From NCBI GenBank assembly GCA_963712055.1, contig CAVQGN010000003.1:434001-498000 (forward strand): a DNA stretch of 64,000 bases, read 5' to 3'. Numbering within the stretch: the stretch's first letter is position 1; each line of letters begins with the position of its first letter. The notes beneath the pieces are model-generated. The model saw only the letters and a list, made by a program, of their open reading frames with translations, was not told the DNA's origin and made no database searches. Made by a program: the position numbers and the translations under genes. Source of the stretch: JAHBVL01 sp963712055 (GTDB lineage Bacteria; Chloroflexota; Chloroflexia; Thermomicrobiales; UBA6265). Positions 27,363 through 35,941 of this stretch are shown in pieces.

Positions 27363-28856
27363 ATGCCGACGGCAAAGAAACCAAATATCCTCATTCTCTG
27401 GGGCGACGATATCGGCTGGTACAACATCAGTCACAACAACAAGGGCGCGATGGGCTACCACACACCGAATATCGATCGCATCGCCAAAGAGGGGATTGAT
27501 TTCACTGATTACTATGCACAACAATCCTGCACGGCCGGCCGCGCCGCTTTTATAACCGGACAGAACCCGCTTCGCACCGGACTCACCAAGGTTGGTGTGC
27601 CTGGCGCTGACCTTGGTTTACAGGCAGAGGATCCAACTATCGCCAACCTGCTCAAGGATCATGGGTATGTGACTGGCCAGTTTGGCAAGAATCACCTCGG
27701 CGACAAGGATGAGTTTCTTCCGACCGCTCACGGTTTCGATGAATTCTTCGGAAACCTTTATCACCTCAACGCCGAAGAAGAACCTGAGCACCCGGACTAT
27801 CCGAAGGATTCTCCCTGGATGGAAGGTCTCAAGCCTCGCGGCGTGATCCACAGCTGGGCGCAGCCGGACGGAACCCAGAAGATTGAAGATACCGGTCCAC
27901 TGACCAAAAAGCGGATGGAAACGATCGACACCGAGATTACCGAACTCGCTCTCGGCTTCATCGATCAGGCTGTCGAGGATGACAAACCCTTTTTCCTCTG
28001 GTGGAACGCAACCCACATGCACTTCCGCACCCACCTTAGGGCTGAGGATGAAGGTCGCACTGGGCAAGGTTTCTACGCGGATGCGATGGCCTACCACGAT
28101 GAACTCGTCGGCGTCATGCTCGACAAGCTGGATGAGCTCGGCATTGCCGACAACACCATCGTCATGTACTCGACCGACAACGGTCCCCACTACAACGCCT
28201 GGCCGGACGGCGCGATTTCGCCCTGGCGCTCGGAAAAGAACACGAACTGGGAAGGCGCGTATCGTGTTCCCTGCTTTTTCCGCTGGCCAGGCGAGTTCGA
28301 AGCGGGCCGGGTCTTGAATGGCATCGTCTCTCACCAGGATGTGCTGCCAACCTTGCTGGCAGCTGCCGGTGATCCCGATGTCAATCAGAAGCTGCTCGAT
28401 GGCTATACGATCGGCGACCGCACCTACAAGGTGCGCATCGATGGCTTCAACATGCTGGACTACTTCACCGGCAAGTCTGACGTGTCTCCTCGCGAAAGCT
28501 ACTTCTACGTCAACGATGACGGACAGCTGGTTGCACTGCGCATGAACGACTGGAAAATGGTCTTCATGGAGCAACGCGAAAAAGGTTTTAAGGTCTGGAT
28601 GGAACCGTTTGTCACGTTGCGCGTTCCGAAGATCTTCAACCTTCGCCGCGATCCATTCGAACGAGCGGACGAAAACTCAAATACCTATTATGACTGGCTT
28701 CTGGATCACGTTTTTCTCCTCTATCCAGCCCAGCGCTACGTTGGCTATATGGCACAAACGTTGGTCGAATATCCGCCACGGCAAAAACCAGCGTCCTTCA
28801 ACATGGACGAAATCATGGCCCAGCTCGAAAGCGCCATGAGCGAAGGCATGCACTAA
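27363..28856 (+). CDS. Arylsulfatase, CxAxR type
   Basis: The 497-aa product is a PF00884 sulfatase of a different subfamily from the two large ones. It opens with PNILILWGDDIGWYN (metal site). The maturation motif is C56-T-A-G-R followed by AAFITGQNP, a recognised CxAxR variant of the formylglycine signature. FGKNHLGD, YSTDNGPHYNAWPDG and a C-terminal substrate-binding part follow. There is no extra beta domain and no signal peptide. The start has CGGAGGGAG upstream. An inverted repeat GTGAA-CA-TTCAC at 27223-27234 and an extended -10 (TGTTATGCT at 27244-27252) lie in the leader. Confidence 0.93.
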   Translation: MPTAKKPNILILWGDDIGWYNISHNNKGAMGYHTPNIDRIAKEGIDFTDYYAQQSCTAGRAAFITGQNPLRTGLTKVGVPGADLGLQAEDPTIANLLKDHGYVTGQFGKNHLGDKDEFLPTAHGFDEFFGNLYHLNAEEEPEHPDYPKDSPWMEGLKPRGVIHSWAQPDGTQKIEDTGPLTKKRMETIDTEITELALGFIDQAVEDDKPFFLWWNATHMHFRTHLRAEDEGRTGQGFYADAMAYHDELVGVMLDKLDELGIADNTIVMYSTDNGPHYNAWPDGAISPWRSEKNTNWEGAYRVPCFFRWPGEFEAGRVLNGIVSHQDVLPTLLAAAGDPDVNQKLLDGYTIGDRTYKVRIDGFNMLDYFTGKSDVSPRESYFYVNDDGQLVALRMNDWKMVFMEQREKGFKVWMEPFVTLRVPKIFNLRRDPFERADENSNTYYDWLLDHVFLLYPAQRYVGYMAQTLVEYPPRQKPASFNMDEIMAQLESAMSEGMH

Positions 28857-28891
28857 GGTCCTGGCCGAGAGCCGGATCGATACAGGAATCA

Positions 28892-28925
28892 GAACCCGGG
28901 GGTTGCCAACCCCGGGTTCCCGTTT
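28892..28925 (+). terminator. Terminator after the third sulfatase
   Basis: GAACCCGGGG and CCCCGGGTTC form a long G/C stem with a single bulged G and an inner GGTT/AACC extension, followed by CCGTTT. The remainder up to 29077 holds no gene; a chance-level LexA-like site lies at 28954. Confidence 0.75.
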
Positions 28926-29077
28926 CCAGAACCAACTCCCAGAACGGACGATCGAACAAAGGTTCGGCGGCACGCCTCGCACACGTCGATCAGAAACGGT
29001 TGGTCGTCAGAGACCTGCCGAAATGAGACAATGAGCGGTGGCTGCATTTCTTCGCGCGATGAAAGCTCGGTGGATAG

Positions 29078-29689
29078 ATGAATCGGCTCAATGTGATATC
29101 GAATTCGACGCAGTTCTTTATCATGATTGCAGTGATCGGATCGGTTATCGCTGGTGGAGCGATGATCATTGCCGGTTTTGTATCGATCATCAAGGCCTCG
29201 TGGGATCTGATCGCGGCAGGTTCGATTGACCTCGAGATCGTTCGCTCGTTTTCGGTCGAAGTCATCGAGGTTGCTGACGCGTTTCTCATCGGCGTGGTCA
29301 TGTTCATTGTCGCTATCGGACTCTACCAGCTCTTCTTTGATACGGAGGTTGAGATTCCGGCATGGCTGGAAGTAACAACCCTGGACGATCTGAAGAAGGA
29401 TCTGCTGGCAGTCACGATCGTCGTACTCGGAATCACCTTTCTCGGCCGGGTGGTGGACTGGGATGGCAGCACCGATATCATCTACTTTGGGGCCGCCATC
29501 GCGGTCGTGCTCGTTCCCCTGGTCGCCATGTTTGCCGTGCTCATCTGGGCGACCGAATCCGAAGACACGCGTATCAAGTCCCGGATGCGGAGAGAGAAAG
29601 AGCGGGACACTTTGGTGGCAGTCGAGGAATCTACTGATCCGTTGGCCAAGGCCGTTTCTCGATCCGACATAAACGGAGAGCAGGAGTAA
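29078..29689 (+). CDS. YqhA/UPF0114 family membrane protein
   Basis: The 203-aa product has four membrane helices (about residues 13-35, 65-85, 108-125 and 133-155). It contains the family segment VADAFLIGVVMFIVAIGLYQ, characteristic of UPF0114 (YqhA) proteins of unknown function. A charged cytoplasmic tail of about 45 residues ends the protein. The next gene starts 8 bp downstream, so the two are probably co-transcribed. Confidence 0.85.
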   Translation: MNRLNVISNSTQFFIMIAVIGSVIAGGAMIIAGFVSIIKASWDLIAAGSIDLEIVRSFSVEVIEVADAFLIGVVMFIVAIGLYQLFFDTEVEIPAWLEVTTLDDLKKDLLAVTIVVLGITFLGRVVDWDGSTDIIYFGAAIAVVLVPLVAMFAVLIWATESEDTRIKSRMRREKERDTLVAVEESTDPLAKAVSRSDINGEQE

Positions 29690-29696
29690 CTAGCCG

Positions 29697-30615
29697 ATGA
29701 ACAACCATATGCTCTCGCTCTGGAATGACGGCCACGCCAAGCGGCAGATCATTGAATTCGTTGAAAACGTGACGTCTGAAGGAAGCCGGGAGTTTCGTGC
29801 CGCCGCGAGATCGGATCGCCACTTTTGACAACGACGGCACCCTTTGGAGCGAAAAGCCCACCTATTTCCAGCTTATTTTTGCGCTCGACCAGATCAAGCT
29901 GATGTTTCCTGACCATCCCGAATGGCGTGAGGACCCGCTCATGACGGCGGCGCTTGCTGGTGATATCGAGACGCTCATCGCCAACAAGGAAACCGCCGCC
30001 GCAAAGATCCTGGCAGTCACTCACGCCGGTATGACAACGGATGAGTTCAATGCTTCGGTCGCGACATGGCTCGCGAACGCTACCCATCCCACCACCGGCA
30101 GAAAATACAACGAAATGGTTTTCGCGCCGATGCTGGAACTGCTCGACTTTCTGCGGGCGCATGACTTCCGGACGCACATCGTTTCCGGTGGTGGAGTTGA
30201 ATTCATCCGAGCGTTCGCCGAGGAAACCTACGGCATTTACCCAGAGCAGGTAACTGGTTCCAGCATCGTCACCACCTACGAAGTCCACGACGGTGTGCCG
30301 GTGCTGGTGCGCCAACCAGAACTCGATTTCTACAACGACGGCCCCGGCAAACCAGTCGGGATCAATCACTTCATCGGCAAGCGTCCGATTTTCGCCTTCG
30401 GCAACTCCGATGGCGATCTCGAAATGCTCGAATATACGCTCGCCGGTGATGGACCGCGCGCCGGTTTCATTCTTCATCACGACGACGCTGACCGGGAAGT
30501 CGCGTACGACCGCGAATCAGCAGAAGGGAACCTGGCTGTGGGGCTCGACGAAGCGGCCGAGCGGGGTATCACGATCGTCAGCATGAAGGATACCTTCGAG
30601 CAGATCTATCCCTGA
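29697..30615 (+). pseudogene. HAD-family phosphatase with a +1 frame disruption
   Basis: The main frame from GTG 29797 gives a 272-aa HAD hydrolase with motif I IATFDNDGTLW, motif II HIVSGGG and motif IV FAFGNSDGDLEML, of the phosphoserine phosphatase-like group. The family-typical N-terminus is encoded just upstream in another frame, from ATG 29697: SLWNDGHAKRQIIEFV and NVTSEGSREF. One surplus base (C29796 in TTT-C-GTG) separates them; removing it restores a continuous reading of about 305 aa. The GTG could allow a shortened but catalytically complete protein. Either a recent mutation or a sequence error. Confidence 0.8.
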
Positions 30616-30697
30616 TTTTGCCCTTTCACCACTGCTATGCTTGGGAAACGCGGATGGCTACTAAGGCATCCGCGATGTTCCGCAAAGGGCCTTGAGC

Positions 30698-31972
30698 GTG
30701 CCGCCGTGCAACCAGAAACCACTCAGTCGCGAAACCGTCCGACTTGCCCTCCTCCATGCCCAGGGCGTCGAAGGCAACCGACCAAACCCAGCCGAGAAAC
30801 AGGACGTCCTCGGCGCGATCGAAACCATGGGCCAATTGCAGATCGATACGATCAACGTTGTCGCGCGAAGCCCCTACTTCGTGCTCTGGACCCGACTTGG
30901 CGACTACGATCCGTTTTGGCTGGAGGAGTTGCTGGAAGAGGGCGCAATTTACGAGGCCTGGTCGCACGAAGCGTGTTTTCTCCCAAGTTCCGATCTGCAC
31001 AACACGCGAGCTCGCATTCATCATCCGCACTCCTGGCGGAAGTCGTTGCGCAAACTCCTGGACGAACACCGGGTCTCTGCGGACACGCTACTGCGCCAGA
31101 TCGAAACGGTCGGGCCGGTCCGATCGTCTGACTTCGAAAACCCGGACGACAAGCGCGGTGGCTGGTGGGACTGGAAACACGAGAAACTCCTCCTGGAAGC
31201 GCTATTCGCCTCCGGTGAACTGATGGTCACAAGACGACATCGTTTTCAACGTGTCTACGACCTCACCCACCGGGTTCACCCCCGTATCACAACACTCGAA
31301 CAACCCTCTACCGACGACATGATCGCTGCGTATGTGCTCAAGACGATCAAAGCGCTGGGCGTTGCGCATCACCGATGGATCGCCGACTATTACCGACTCA
31401 TGGTCGCGGATGTCAACCGCGTCTTGCCCGGACTGGTGGCAGACGGATCAGTGACCGAAACATCGATCGCCGGTCTAGCGGGCACGGCTTACGTGGATTC
31501 CACACATGCCCCGTTGGTCGAAGCAATTGAAGCGGGAAGCGAGAAGGCGACGCGAACGACTTTGCTTTCACCATTCGATCCGGTCGTCTGGGACCGGCGT
31601 CGCAATGAAGAGCTGTTTGATTTCGTTTACCGAATCGAGTGCTATACCCCGGAAGCCAAACGGCAGTTTGGCTACTTCTGTCTGCCACTACTGCACAGAG
31701 GTGAATTGGTCGGTCGTCTCGATGCCAAAGCCCATCGCAAGGACGAGCGATTCGAAGTGAAATCCCTCCATCTCGAACCGGATGTCAAACCAGATGATTC
31801 TTTGATTCGTGGCTTGGCGACCGCCTTGATTGACTGCGCGATTTGGCACAAAACTCCGGAAGTCATGATCACGACCTCGACTCCAGCCGGGATGCGACGT
31901 TCACTCGGCGCGGAAGTCAAACGTCAGCTGAAGAGCCGTCGACTTGCGACCGCCTCGAGTTCTGTCTTGTAG
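30698..31972 (+). CDS. YcaQ/AlkX-type DNA glycosylase, winged-helix (HTH_42)
   Basis: The 424-aa product belongs to the HTH_42 superfamily, whose members include the interstrand-crosslink glycosylases AlkZ and YcaQ (AlkX). The catalytic-type motif Q48-I-D50 in GQLQIDTINVVARSPYFVLW places it in the QxD (YcaQ-like) branch. Three winged-helix segments and a C-terminal beta barrel (SPFDPVVWDRRR, then YCFLPLLHRGELVGRLD-like) follow. GTG 30698 is chosen because AAAGGG is 8 nt upstream; TTG 30692 is possible. It would repair crosslinked or bulky alkylated bases. Confidence 0.88.
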   Translation: MPPCNQKPLSRETVRLALLHAQGVEGNRPNPAEKQDVLGAIETMGQLQIDTINVVARSPYFVLWTRLGDYDPFWLEELLEEGAIYEAWSHEACFLPSSDLHNTRARIHHPHSWRKSLRKLLDEHRVSADTLLRQIETVGPVRSSDFENPDDKRGGWWDWKHEKLLLEALFASGELMVTRRHRFQRVYDLTHRVHPRITTLEQPSTDDMIAAYVLKTIKALGVAHHRWIADYYRLMVADVNRVLPGLVADGSVTETSIAGLAGTAYVDSTHAPLVEAIEAGSEKATRTTLLSPFDPVVWDRRRNEELFDFVYRIECYTPEAKRQFGYFCLPLLHRGELVGRLDAKAHRKDERFEVKSLHLEPDVKPDDSLIRGLATALIDCAIWHKTPEVMITTSTPAGMRRSLGAEVKRQLKSRRLATASSSVL

Positions 31973-32029
31973 ACTTGAACGAGACGACCGCCGGACGGCG
32001 CGGGTCTTTTTCCAAGCACGGGACACCAT

Positions 32030-32986
32030 ATGATGACCGCGACCGATCAGAAATCTGCACTGACAGAACACAAGAACATGACCTGGATTCCCGGCGGCAC
32101 CTTTCTCATGGGATCCGAAGAAGCCTATGCCGAAGAGGCTCCCGTTCACCTGGTGACGGTCGATGGATTCTGGATCGATACCTACCAGGTCACAAATGCG
32201 CAGTTCCGACGGTTCATCAAAGACACGGGATATGTCACGATAGCGGAACGTGTGCCTGAAGCCGAAGACTATCCTGGGGCTCTGCCAGAGATGCTGGTCG
32301 CCGGATCGATCGTGTTCGACCAGCCAATGGGTCAGGTCGACCTGCGGAACCACTACAACTGGTGGGCTTGGAAGCCCGGAGCTGACTGGCGTCACCCAGA
32401 AGGCCCGGAGTCAAATCTTCATGGTCGCGATCGCCATCCGGTTGTCCACGTTGCGTGGGAAGACGTGGAAGCCTACGCGACCTGGGCTGGCAAATCATTG
32501 CCGACCGAAGCCGAATGGGAATATGCAGCCCGCGGGGGCCTCGATGGAAAACCCTATGCCTGGGGAGATGAACTCGCACCCGAAGGCAAGATGATGGCTA
32601 ACTATTGGCAGGGCGCATTTCCCTGGGAGAACCTGAAACTCGACGGTTACGAACGGACGGCTCCGGTCGGGTCTTTTCCACCCAATGGCTACGGTCTCTA
32701 TGACATGATCGGTAACACGTGGGACTGGACAGCGGATTGGTATCGCGATCACCATGTCGCATCGGATGGCTGCTGCAGTCCGTCGGTAGCCAATCCGCTC
32801 AATGACGATCGAGCTGGAAGCATCGACCCGAACGAACCGGGCGCGATTCCACGCAAAGTCCTCAAAGGTGGTTCATTCGCCTGCGCGGAAACGTATTGCA
32901 AGCGGTATCGCCCTTCGGCCCGAATGCATCACCCGATCGATACCGGCACGAATCACATCTCTTTTCGATGCGTTGTCCGGCCCTGA
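32030..32986 (+). CDS. Formylglycine-generating enzyme (sulfatase-modifying factor)
   Basis: The 318-aa product oxidises the signature Cys of sulfatases to C-alpha-formylglycine. It begins with MTWIPGGTFLMGS, the FGE-domain start, and contains FWIDTYQVTNAQFRRF, HPVVHVAWEDVEAY and SLPTEAEWEYAARGG. The active-site pair C285 and C290 in GGSFACAETYCKRYR has the same 5-residue spacing as the human and Streptomyces enzymes, which separates true FGEs from the many SUMF1-like proteins without it. There is no signal peptide, consistent with cytoplasmic sulfatases. It lies about 3 kb from the third sulfatase and behind the YcaQ-type gene. Confidence 0.93.
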   Translation: MMTATDQKSALTEHKNMTWIPGGTFLMGSEEAYAEEAPVHLVTVDGFWIDTYQVTNAQFRRFIKDTGYVTIAERVPEAEDYPGALPEMLVAGSIVFDQPMGQVDLRNHYNWWAWKPGADWRHPEGPESNLHGRDRHPVVHVAWEDVEAYATWAGKSLPTEAEWEYAARGGLDGKPYAWGDELAPEGKMMANYWQGAFPWENLKLDGYERTAPVGSFPPNGYGLYDMIGNTWDWTADWYRDHHVASDGCCSPSVANPLNDDRAGSIDPNEPGAIPRKVLKGGSFACAETYCKRYRPSARMHHPIDTGTNHISFRCVVRP

Positions 32987-33003
32987 GGATAGACACGAAC
33001 GTC

Positions 33004-33030
33004 AAAGGCGCCCCTTGAGGGGCGCCTTTT
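33004..33030. terminator. Bidirectional terminator after the FGE gene
   Basis: AAAGGCGCCCC (33004-33014) pairs perfectly with GGGGCGCCTTT (33019-33029) around TTGA, with a T-run on the plus strand and A-run on the other. It lies between FGE and the convergent DUF4397 gene. Confidence 0.88.
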
Positions 33031-33054
33031 GCTTGCAGTTTCCTATTCTGTTGG

Positions 33055-34350
33055 TTAGCCGTTTTCGGACTGATCGAGCAATTCGATCGACAAGTGCACC
33101 CGATCGACAAGTATGCCCCGATCTTCGGTGAGCGTCGCTACCCCCGAGATTCCGGATCCGTCAACGGCTTCGATGCCAAACTTGATTTGATCGTGACCCC
33201 AAAGGTGTTTGCCTTTCTCGACTTGGCCGCCGATGCCGCCGCAGGCAACGGTTTCGCCCGTGGCCGTATCGGTCACGACCAAAGCGTAGACCGCTCGATC
33301 GAGGAGCTGGTCGAAGTTGGCTTCCAGCATCACTCCTTCGCCGTAAAGCACAGGAATCGCCTCGGGATCGCCAACGCTTTCGCTGCTACCAGACCATGGA
33401 ACGATAGCACCCGCGCCAGCCTTGTCATAGCCATCTCCCTTGAGCTCCCACGCTGGCTCATCGGCGAACTCGGTGCAAGTTCCAAGCCGGACAGACGCGA
33501 CCAAACCTGCTTCTGCCACAGGAGCTGAATCCTGAGATGCGCTCTCGCGACCGGTAAACTCACCAGTATCGAGATTGATCACAATCGGCAATGATTGCAG
33601 CTCGCCGTCGCCAATCGAACCGAGCGCGTAAACGGTGTAGACCGATTCACCTTCAAACGTCACGGAGCTCAGATCAAGCGAACCGACCGGAAAGTCAGCT
33701 AATTCGACTCGAATTCGATAGGTTCCAGCTCGTTCAGTGATGTAGTCACTGGCGTCGGGAAATGCCAGATCGGTAATCGGTCGCTGGGCGATATCGCCAG
33801 CGATGATGGTGATATTGACAGCTGGCGCATCTGGCACTGCGTGGACCACACGAACCCGCGTGTTCTGTAGAGGCGTTCCTTCTGGTCCAGGTGGAAGCGG
33901 CGACAAATCAACAGGATAGACTTGAGGCTGAATCGAATCGAGTGTTCCCACAGCGGCGACTTCATAGGCCATACCCGTTTCCACCGCCAGACTCGGGACA
34001 TTCAGCACGGAATCTTCGAGTGCGCCAGCGGTTGGCACAACGTCGATCGAGTAGGTCCCAGCGGGAATAGCCGTATAGCCACTCGTCTCCGCGAACTGGA
34101 GGTTTTCGATCGCTAGCTGGCCATTGAGATAGATATCGACACCCGGTGCGTCCGCGACCGCATGGACTACCGTGATACACGAATCCTCAGGGGAACCAAT
34201 ACCCATGAGCGGGGCGCACGCGTCCACCGCAGCTTCCGGTGTACCGTCCTGCGCAGTGACTGAGTTGGTCACCACCACACTCCCCGATACCACCATTGCC
34301 ATCATCATGGCGACTGAAAGAACTCTGCTTAAGCGGAAGAACCTTGTCAT
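33055..34350 (-). CDS. Secreted DUF4397-domain protein
   Basis: The 431-aa product has a signal peptide (residues 1-33, cleavage after NSVTAQ). Two DUF4397 domains of about 95 residues each follow, recognised by ITVVHAVADAPGVDIYLNG and RVRVVHAVPDAPAVNITI. DUF4397 is a surface-associated beta domain of unknown function. The C-terminal 150 residues form another beta-rich part with two Cys. ATG 34350 follows AGGTAAG; longer in-frame starts would overlap the LapA gene. Confidence 0.85.
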   Translation of the reverse strand: MTRFFRLSRVLSVAMMMAMVVSGSVVVTNSVTAQDGTPEAAVDACAPLMGIGSPEDSCITVVHAVADAPGVDIYLNGQLAIENLQFAETSGYTAIPAGTYSIDVVPTAGALEDSVLNVPSLAVETGMAYEVAAVGTLDSIQPQVYPVDLSPLPPGPEGTPLQNTRVRVVHAVPDAPAVNITIIAGDIAQRPITDLAFPDASDYITERAGTYRIRVELADFPVGSLDLSSVTFEGESVYTVYALGSIGDGELQSLPIVINLDTGEFTGRESASQDSAPVAEAGLVASVRLGTCTEFADEPAWELKGDGYDKAGAGAIVPWSGSSESVGDPEAIPVLYGEGVMLEANFDQLLDRAVYALVVTDTATGETVACGGIGGQVEKGKHLWGHDQIKFGIEAVDGSGISGVATLTEDRGILVDRVHLSIELLDQSENG

Positions 34351-34402
34351 TGCTTTCTTACCTGCTTGAATTTGCGACCGTGGCCAACGAAATGGCTCAC
34401 GC

Positions 34403-34702
34403 TCAATCACGAAACCAGATCCACCGACCCAGGATTGCGAGCAAAGCGCCCACAAAGGCTCCAAGGAGCATGACCAGGGCGAGCGGCATCATCACATCAC
34501 CGAACACGTAATCGACTTCGACATCGTCCCAGTTCCGCATGACGAATAGGGTGGCAAGCACTGCGATGACCGCAAACGCGATGATCTTCGCGAGTCGATA
34601 GGTGTTTGATGCTGTCTTCTGCGCTTTCTCAGCCAGGGACTTACTGGGTTCGGGAGTTGTTGGCGTTGGCGCAGGGACGGTTGGTTGCGGGCCATCAGTC
34701 AC
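34403..34702 (-). CDS. LapA-like (DUF1049) small membrane protein
   Basis: The 99-aa product has a Pro/Thr-rich N-terminus and two membrane helices (about residues 38-55 and 70-95) with FVMRNWDDVEVDYVFGDV between them. That is the LapA/DUF1049 pattern of proteins linked to envelope assembly. The start overlaps the end of mrpG by 4 bp, so it is translated as the last gene of the mrp operon, an unusual position for this family. Confidence 0.8.
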   Translation of the reverse strand: MTDGPQPTVPAPTPTTPEPSKSLAEKAQKTASNTYRLAKIIAFAVIAVLATLFVMRNWDDVEVDYVFGDVMMPLALVMLLGAFVGALLAILGRWIWFRD

Positions 34703-35148
34703 AGAGTTTGATCCTCCATCGTTTGTTGATCACGAAATCGTTGACTCAGGCGCCTGAATCCGAGAGTGGAGTCAGGTATTGGTCCGGCGGAATCTTCTTC
34801 TTCCTCGGTCAAATGATAATCGGATTCGTCGATAGCGTTCGGGGTCGCCATCACTTCATGTTCCCGCGCGGCTGCTTGCGCGATCACATGCGACGCGACC
34901 GGAGTCGTCAGCATGAGGGCGATCCCGATCAAGACGACCCGCAGAATGATATCGGAATCGTTTGTTGCAACCGATGCAATCATGAGCACGATAGCGCCAA
35001 GAAACACGGCTTTGCTGGCAGCATGAATCTTGGTGTAGATATCCGGCATCCGAATCAGGCCGATCACACCAGTGGTCAGAATGAAGCAGCCAAACACCAC
35101 CAGCACATCGGCAACGTACGGTCCGATCTGATCGAGCAGGTCCATCAT
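34699..35148 (-). CDS. mrpG: Mrp antiporter subunit G
   Basis: The 149-aa product contains three helices and the MnhG/PhaG signature GVIGLIRMPDIYTKIHAASK. The C-terminal 60 residues form a hydrophilic tail beyond the usual length of about 100-120 residues. It overlaps mrpF by 1 bp and the LapA gene by 4 bp. Confidence 0.9.
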   Translation of the reverse strand: MMDLLDQIGPYVADVLVVFGCFILTTGVIGLIRMPDIYTKIHAASKAVFLGAIVLMIASVATNDSDIILRVVLIGIALMLTTPVASHVIAQAAAREHEVMATPNAIDESDYHLTEEEEDSAGPIPDSTLGFRRLSQRFRDQQTMEDQTL

Positions 35149-35414
35149 CAGAAAATCTTTCCCTGGCTGTGATACCTCGCTGCTGCGATAGTCGATGCCA
35201 CCGAAACCAACGCCAGCACCAGCGCCGCATCGAGGTAGTAGGGCACTTTGCGGGAATCAGAATAGAGCACCAGCATGGCCACCAGGAGAAGTGTGACCAT
35301 GTCGAGCGCGAGTACGCGGACCATCGCAGACGATGCCCTGATCACCACGATGACCCCAACACTGATCAATCCGGCAATCCAGAAACTGGCGAGATAGAAG
35401 ACCTGTTCATGCAT
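35148..35414 (-). CDS. mrpF: Mrp antiporter subunit F
   Basis: The 88-aa product has three helices with RASSAMVRVLALDMVTLLLV, the MnhF/PhaF pattern, and normal length for the family. It lies 20 bp after mrpE and overlaps mrpG by one base. Confidence 0.88.
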   Translation of the reverse strand: MHEQVFYLASFWIAGLISVGVIVVIRASSAMVRVLALDMVTLLLVAMLVLYSDSRKVPYYLDAALVLALVSVASTIAAARYHSQGKIF

Positions 35415-35434
35415 GATTGGTCGACCTCCGGCCG

Positions 35435-35941
35435 TCAGGGAAAGACATAACGCTGGTACCGATCATAGAAGTCCTTGTGCACCCGCCGGACCTCATCGGG
35501 GTCAGCCGCACTGATGGCATGAATCAGCATGACGCCTTCTTCCCAGTCGACATCGACGAGCACGGTTCCTGGCGCGAGCGTCGTTGCCATTCCCGAAACG
35601 GCCACACCGGTCGGACTTCGGTCGCCAATTGGCACTTTGACAATTCCCGGCTGATCAAGGGGGCGAACACCGATCAGGATCAGGAGGACCTGCAAGGTTC
35701 CGGCCACGATATCCCAGACGACTTTGAACGCGAATGGAAAAAACGCCACAAACCGACGAACCGGGCCAGGTCGCTTTCCTCGTGCCACCGCGTCAGCTGT
35801 CGAACGCAAGAAAGCTCGAAAAACAAGCAGAGTAAGAATCGAAAGCGCCACCCCAATGCCGACATCCCACGGGTGGAAACTGGCCAGCGCGAAGCAATAC
35901 GTGAGCGTCATTGCCGCGACGATCATGACAGAACCGATCAT
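35435..35941 (-). CDS. mrpE: Mrp antiporter subunit E
   Basis: The 168-aa product is the MnhE/PhaE subunit. It has two N-terminal helices, then FKVVWDIVAGTLQVLLIL and VSGMATTLAPGTVLVDVDWE, with a C-terminal MLIHAISAADPDEV. Length matches the family. It overlaps mrpD by 4 bp. Confidence 0.9.
   Translation of the reverse strand: MIGSVMIVAAMTLTYCFALASFHPWDVGIGVALSILTLLVFRAFLRSTADAVARGKRPGPVRRFVAFFPFAFKVVWDIVAGTLQVLLILIGVRPLDQPGIVKVPIGDRSPTGVAVSGMATTLAPGTVLVDVDWEEGVMLIHAISAADPDEVRRVHKDFYDRYQRYVFP

Noticed and set aside
28954..28965. Second LexA-like site GAAC-AAAG-GTTC
   Set aside because: About one GAAC-N4-GTTC match is expected by chance in 64 kb, and no promoter elements surround this one.
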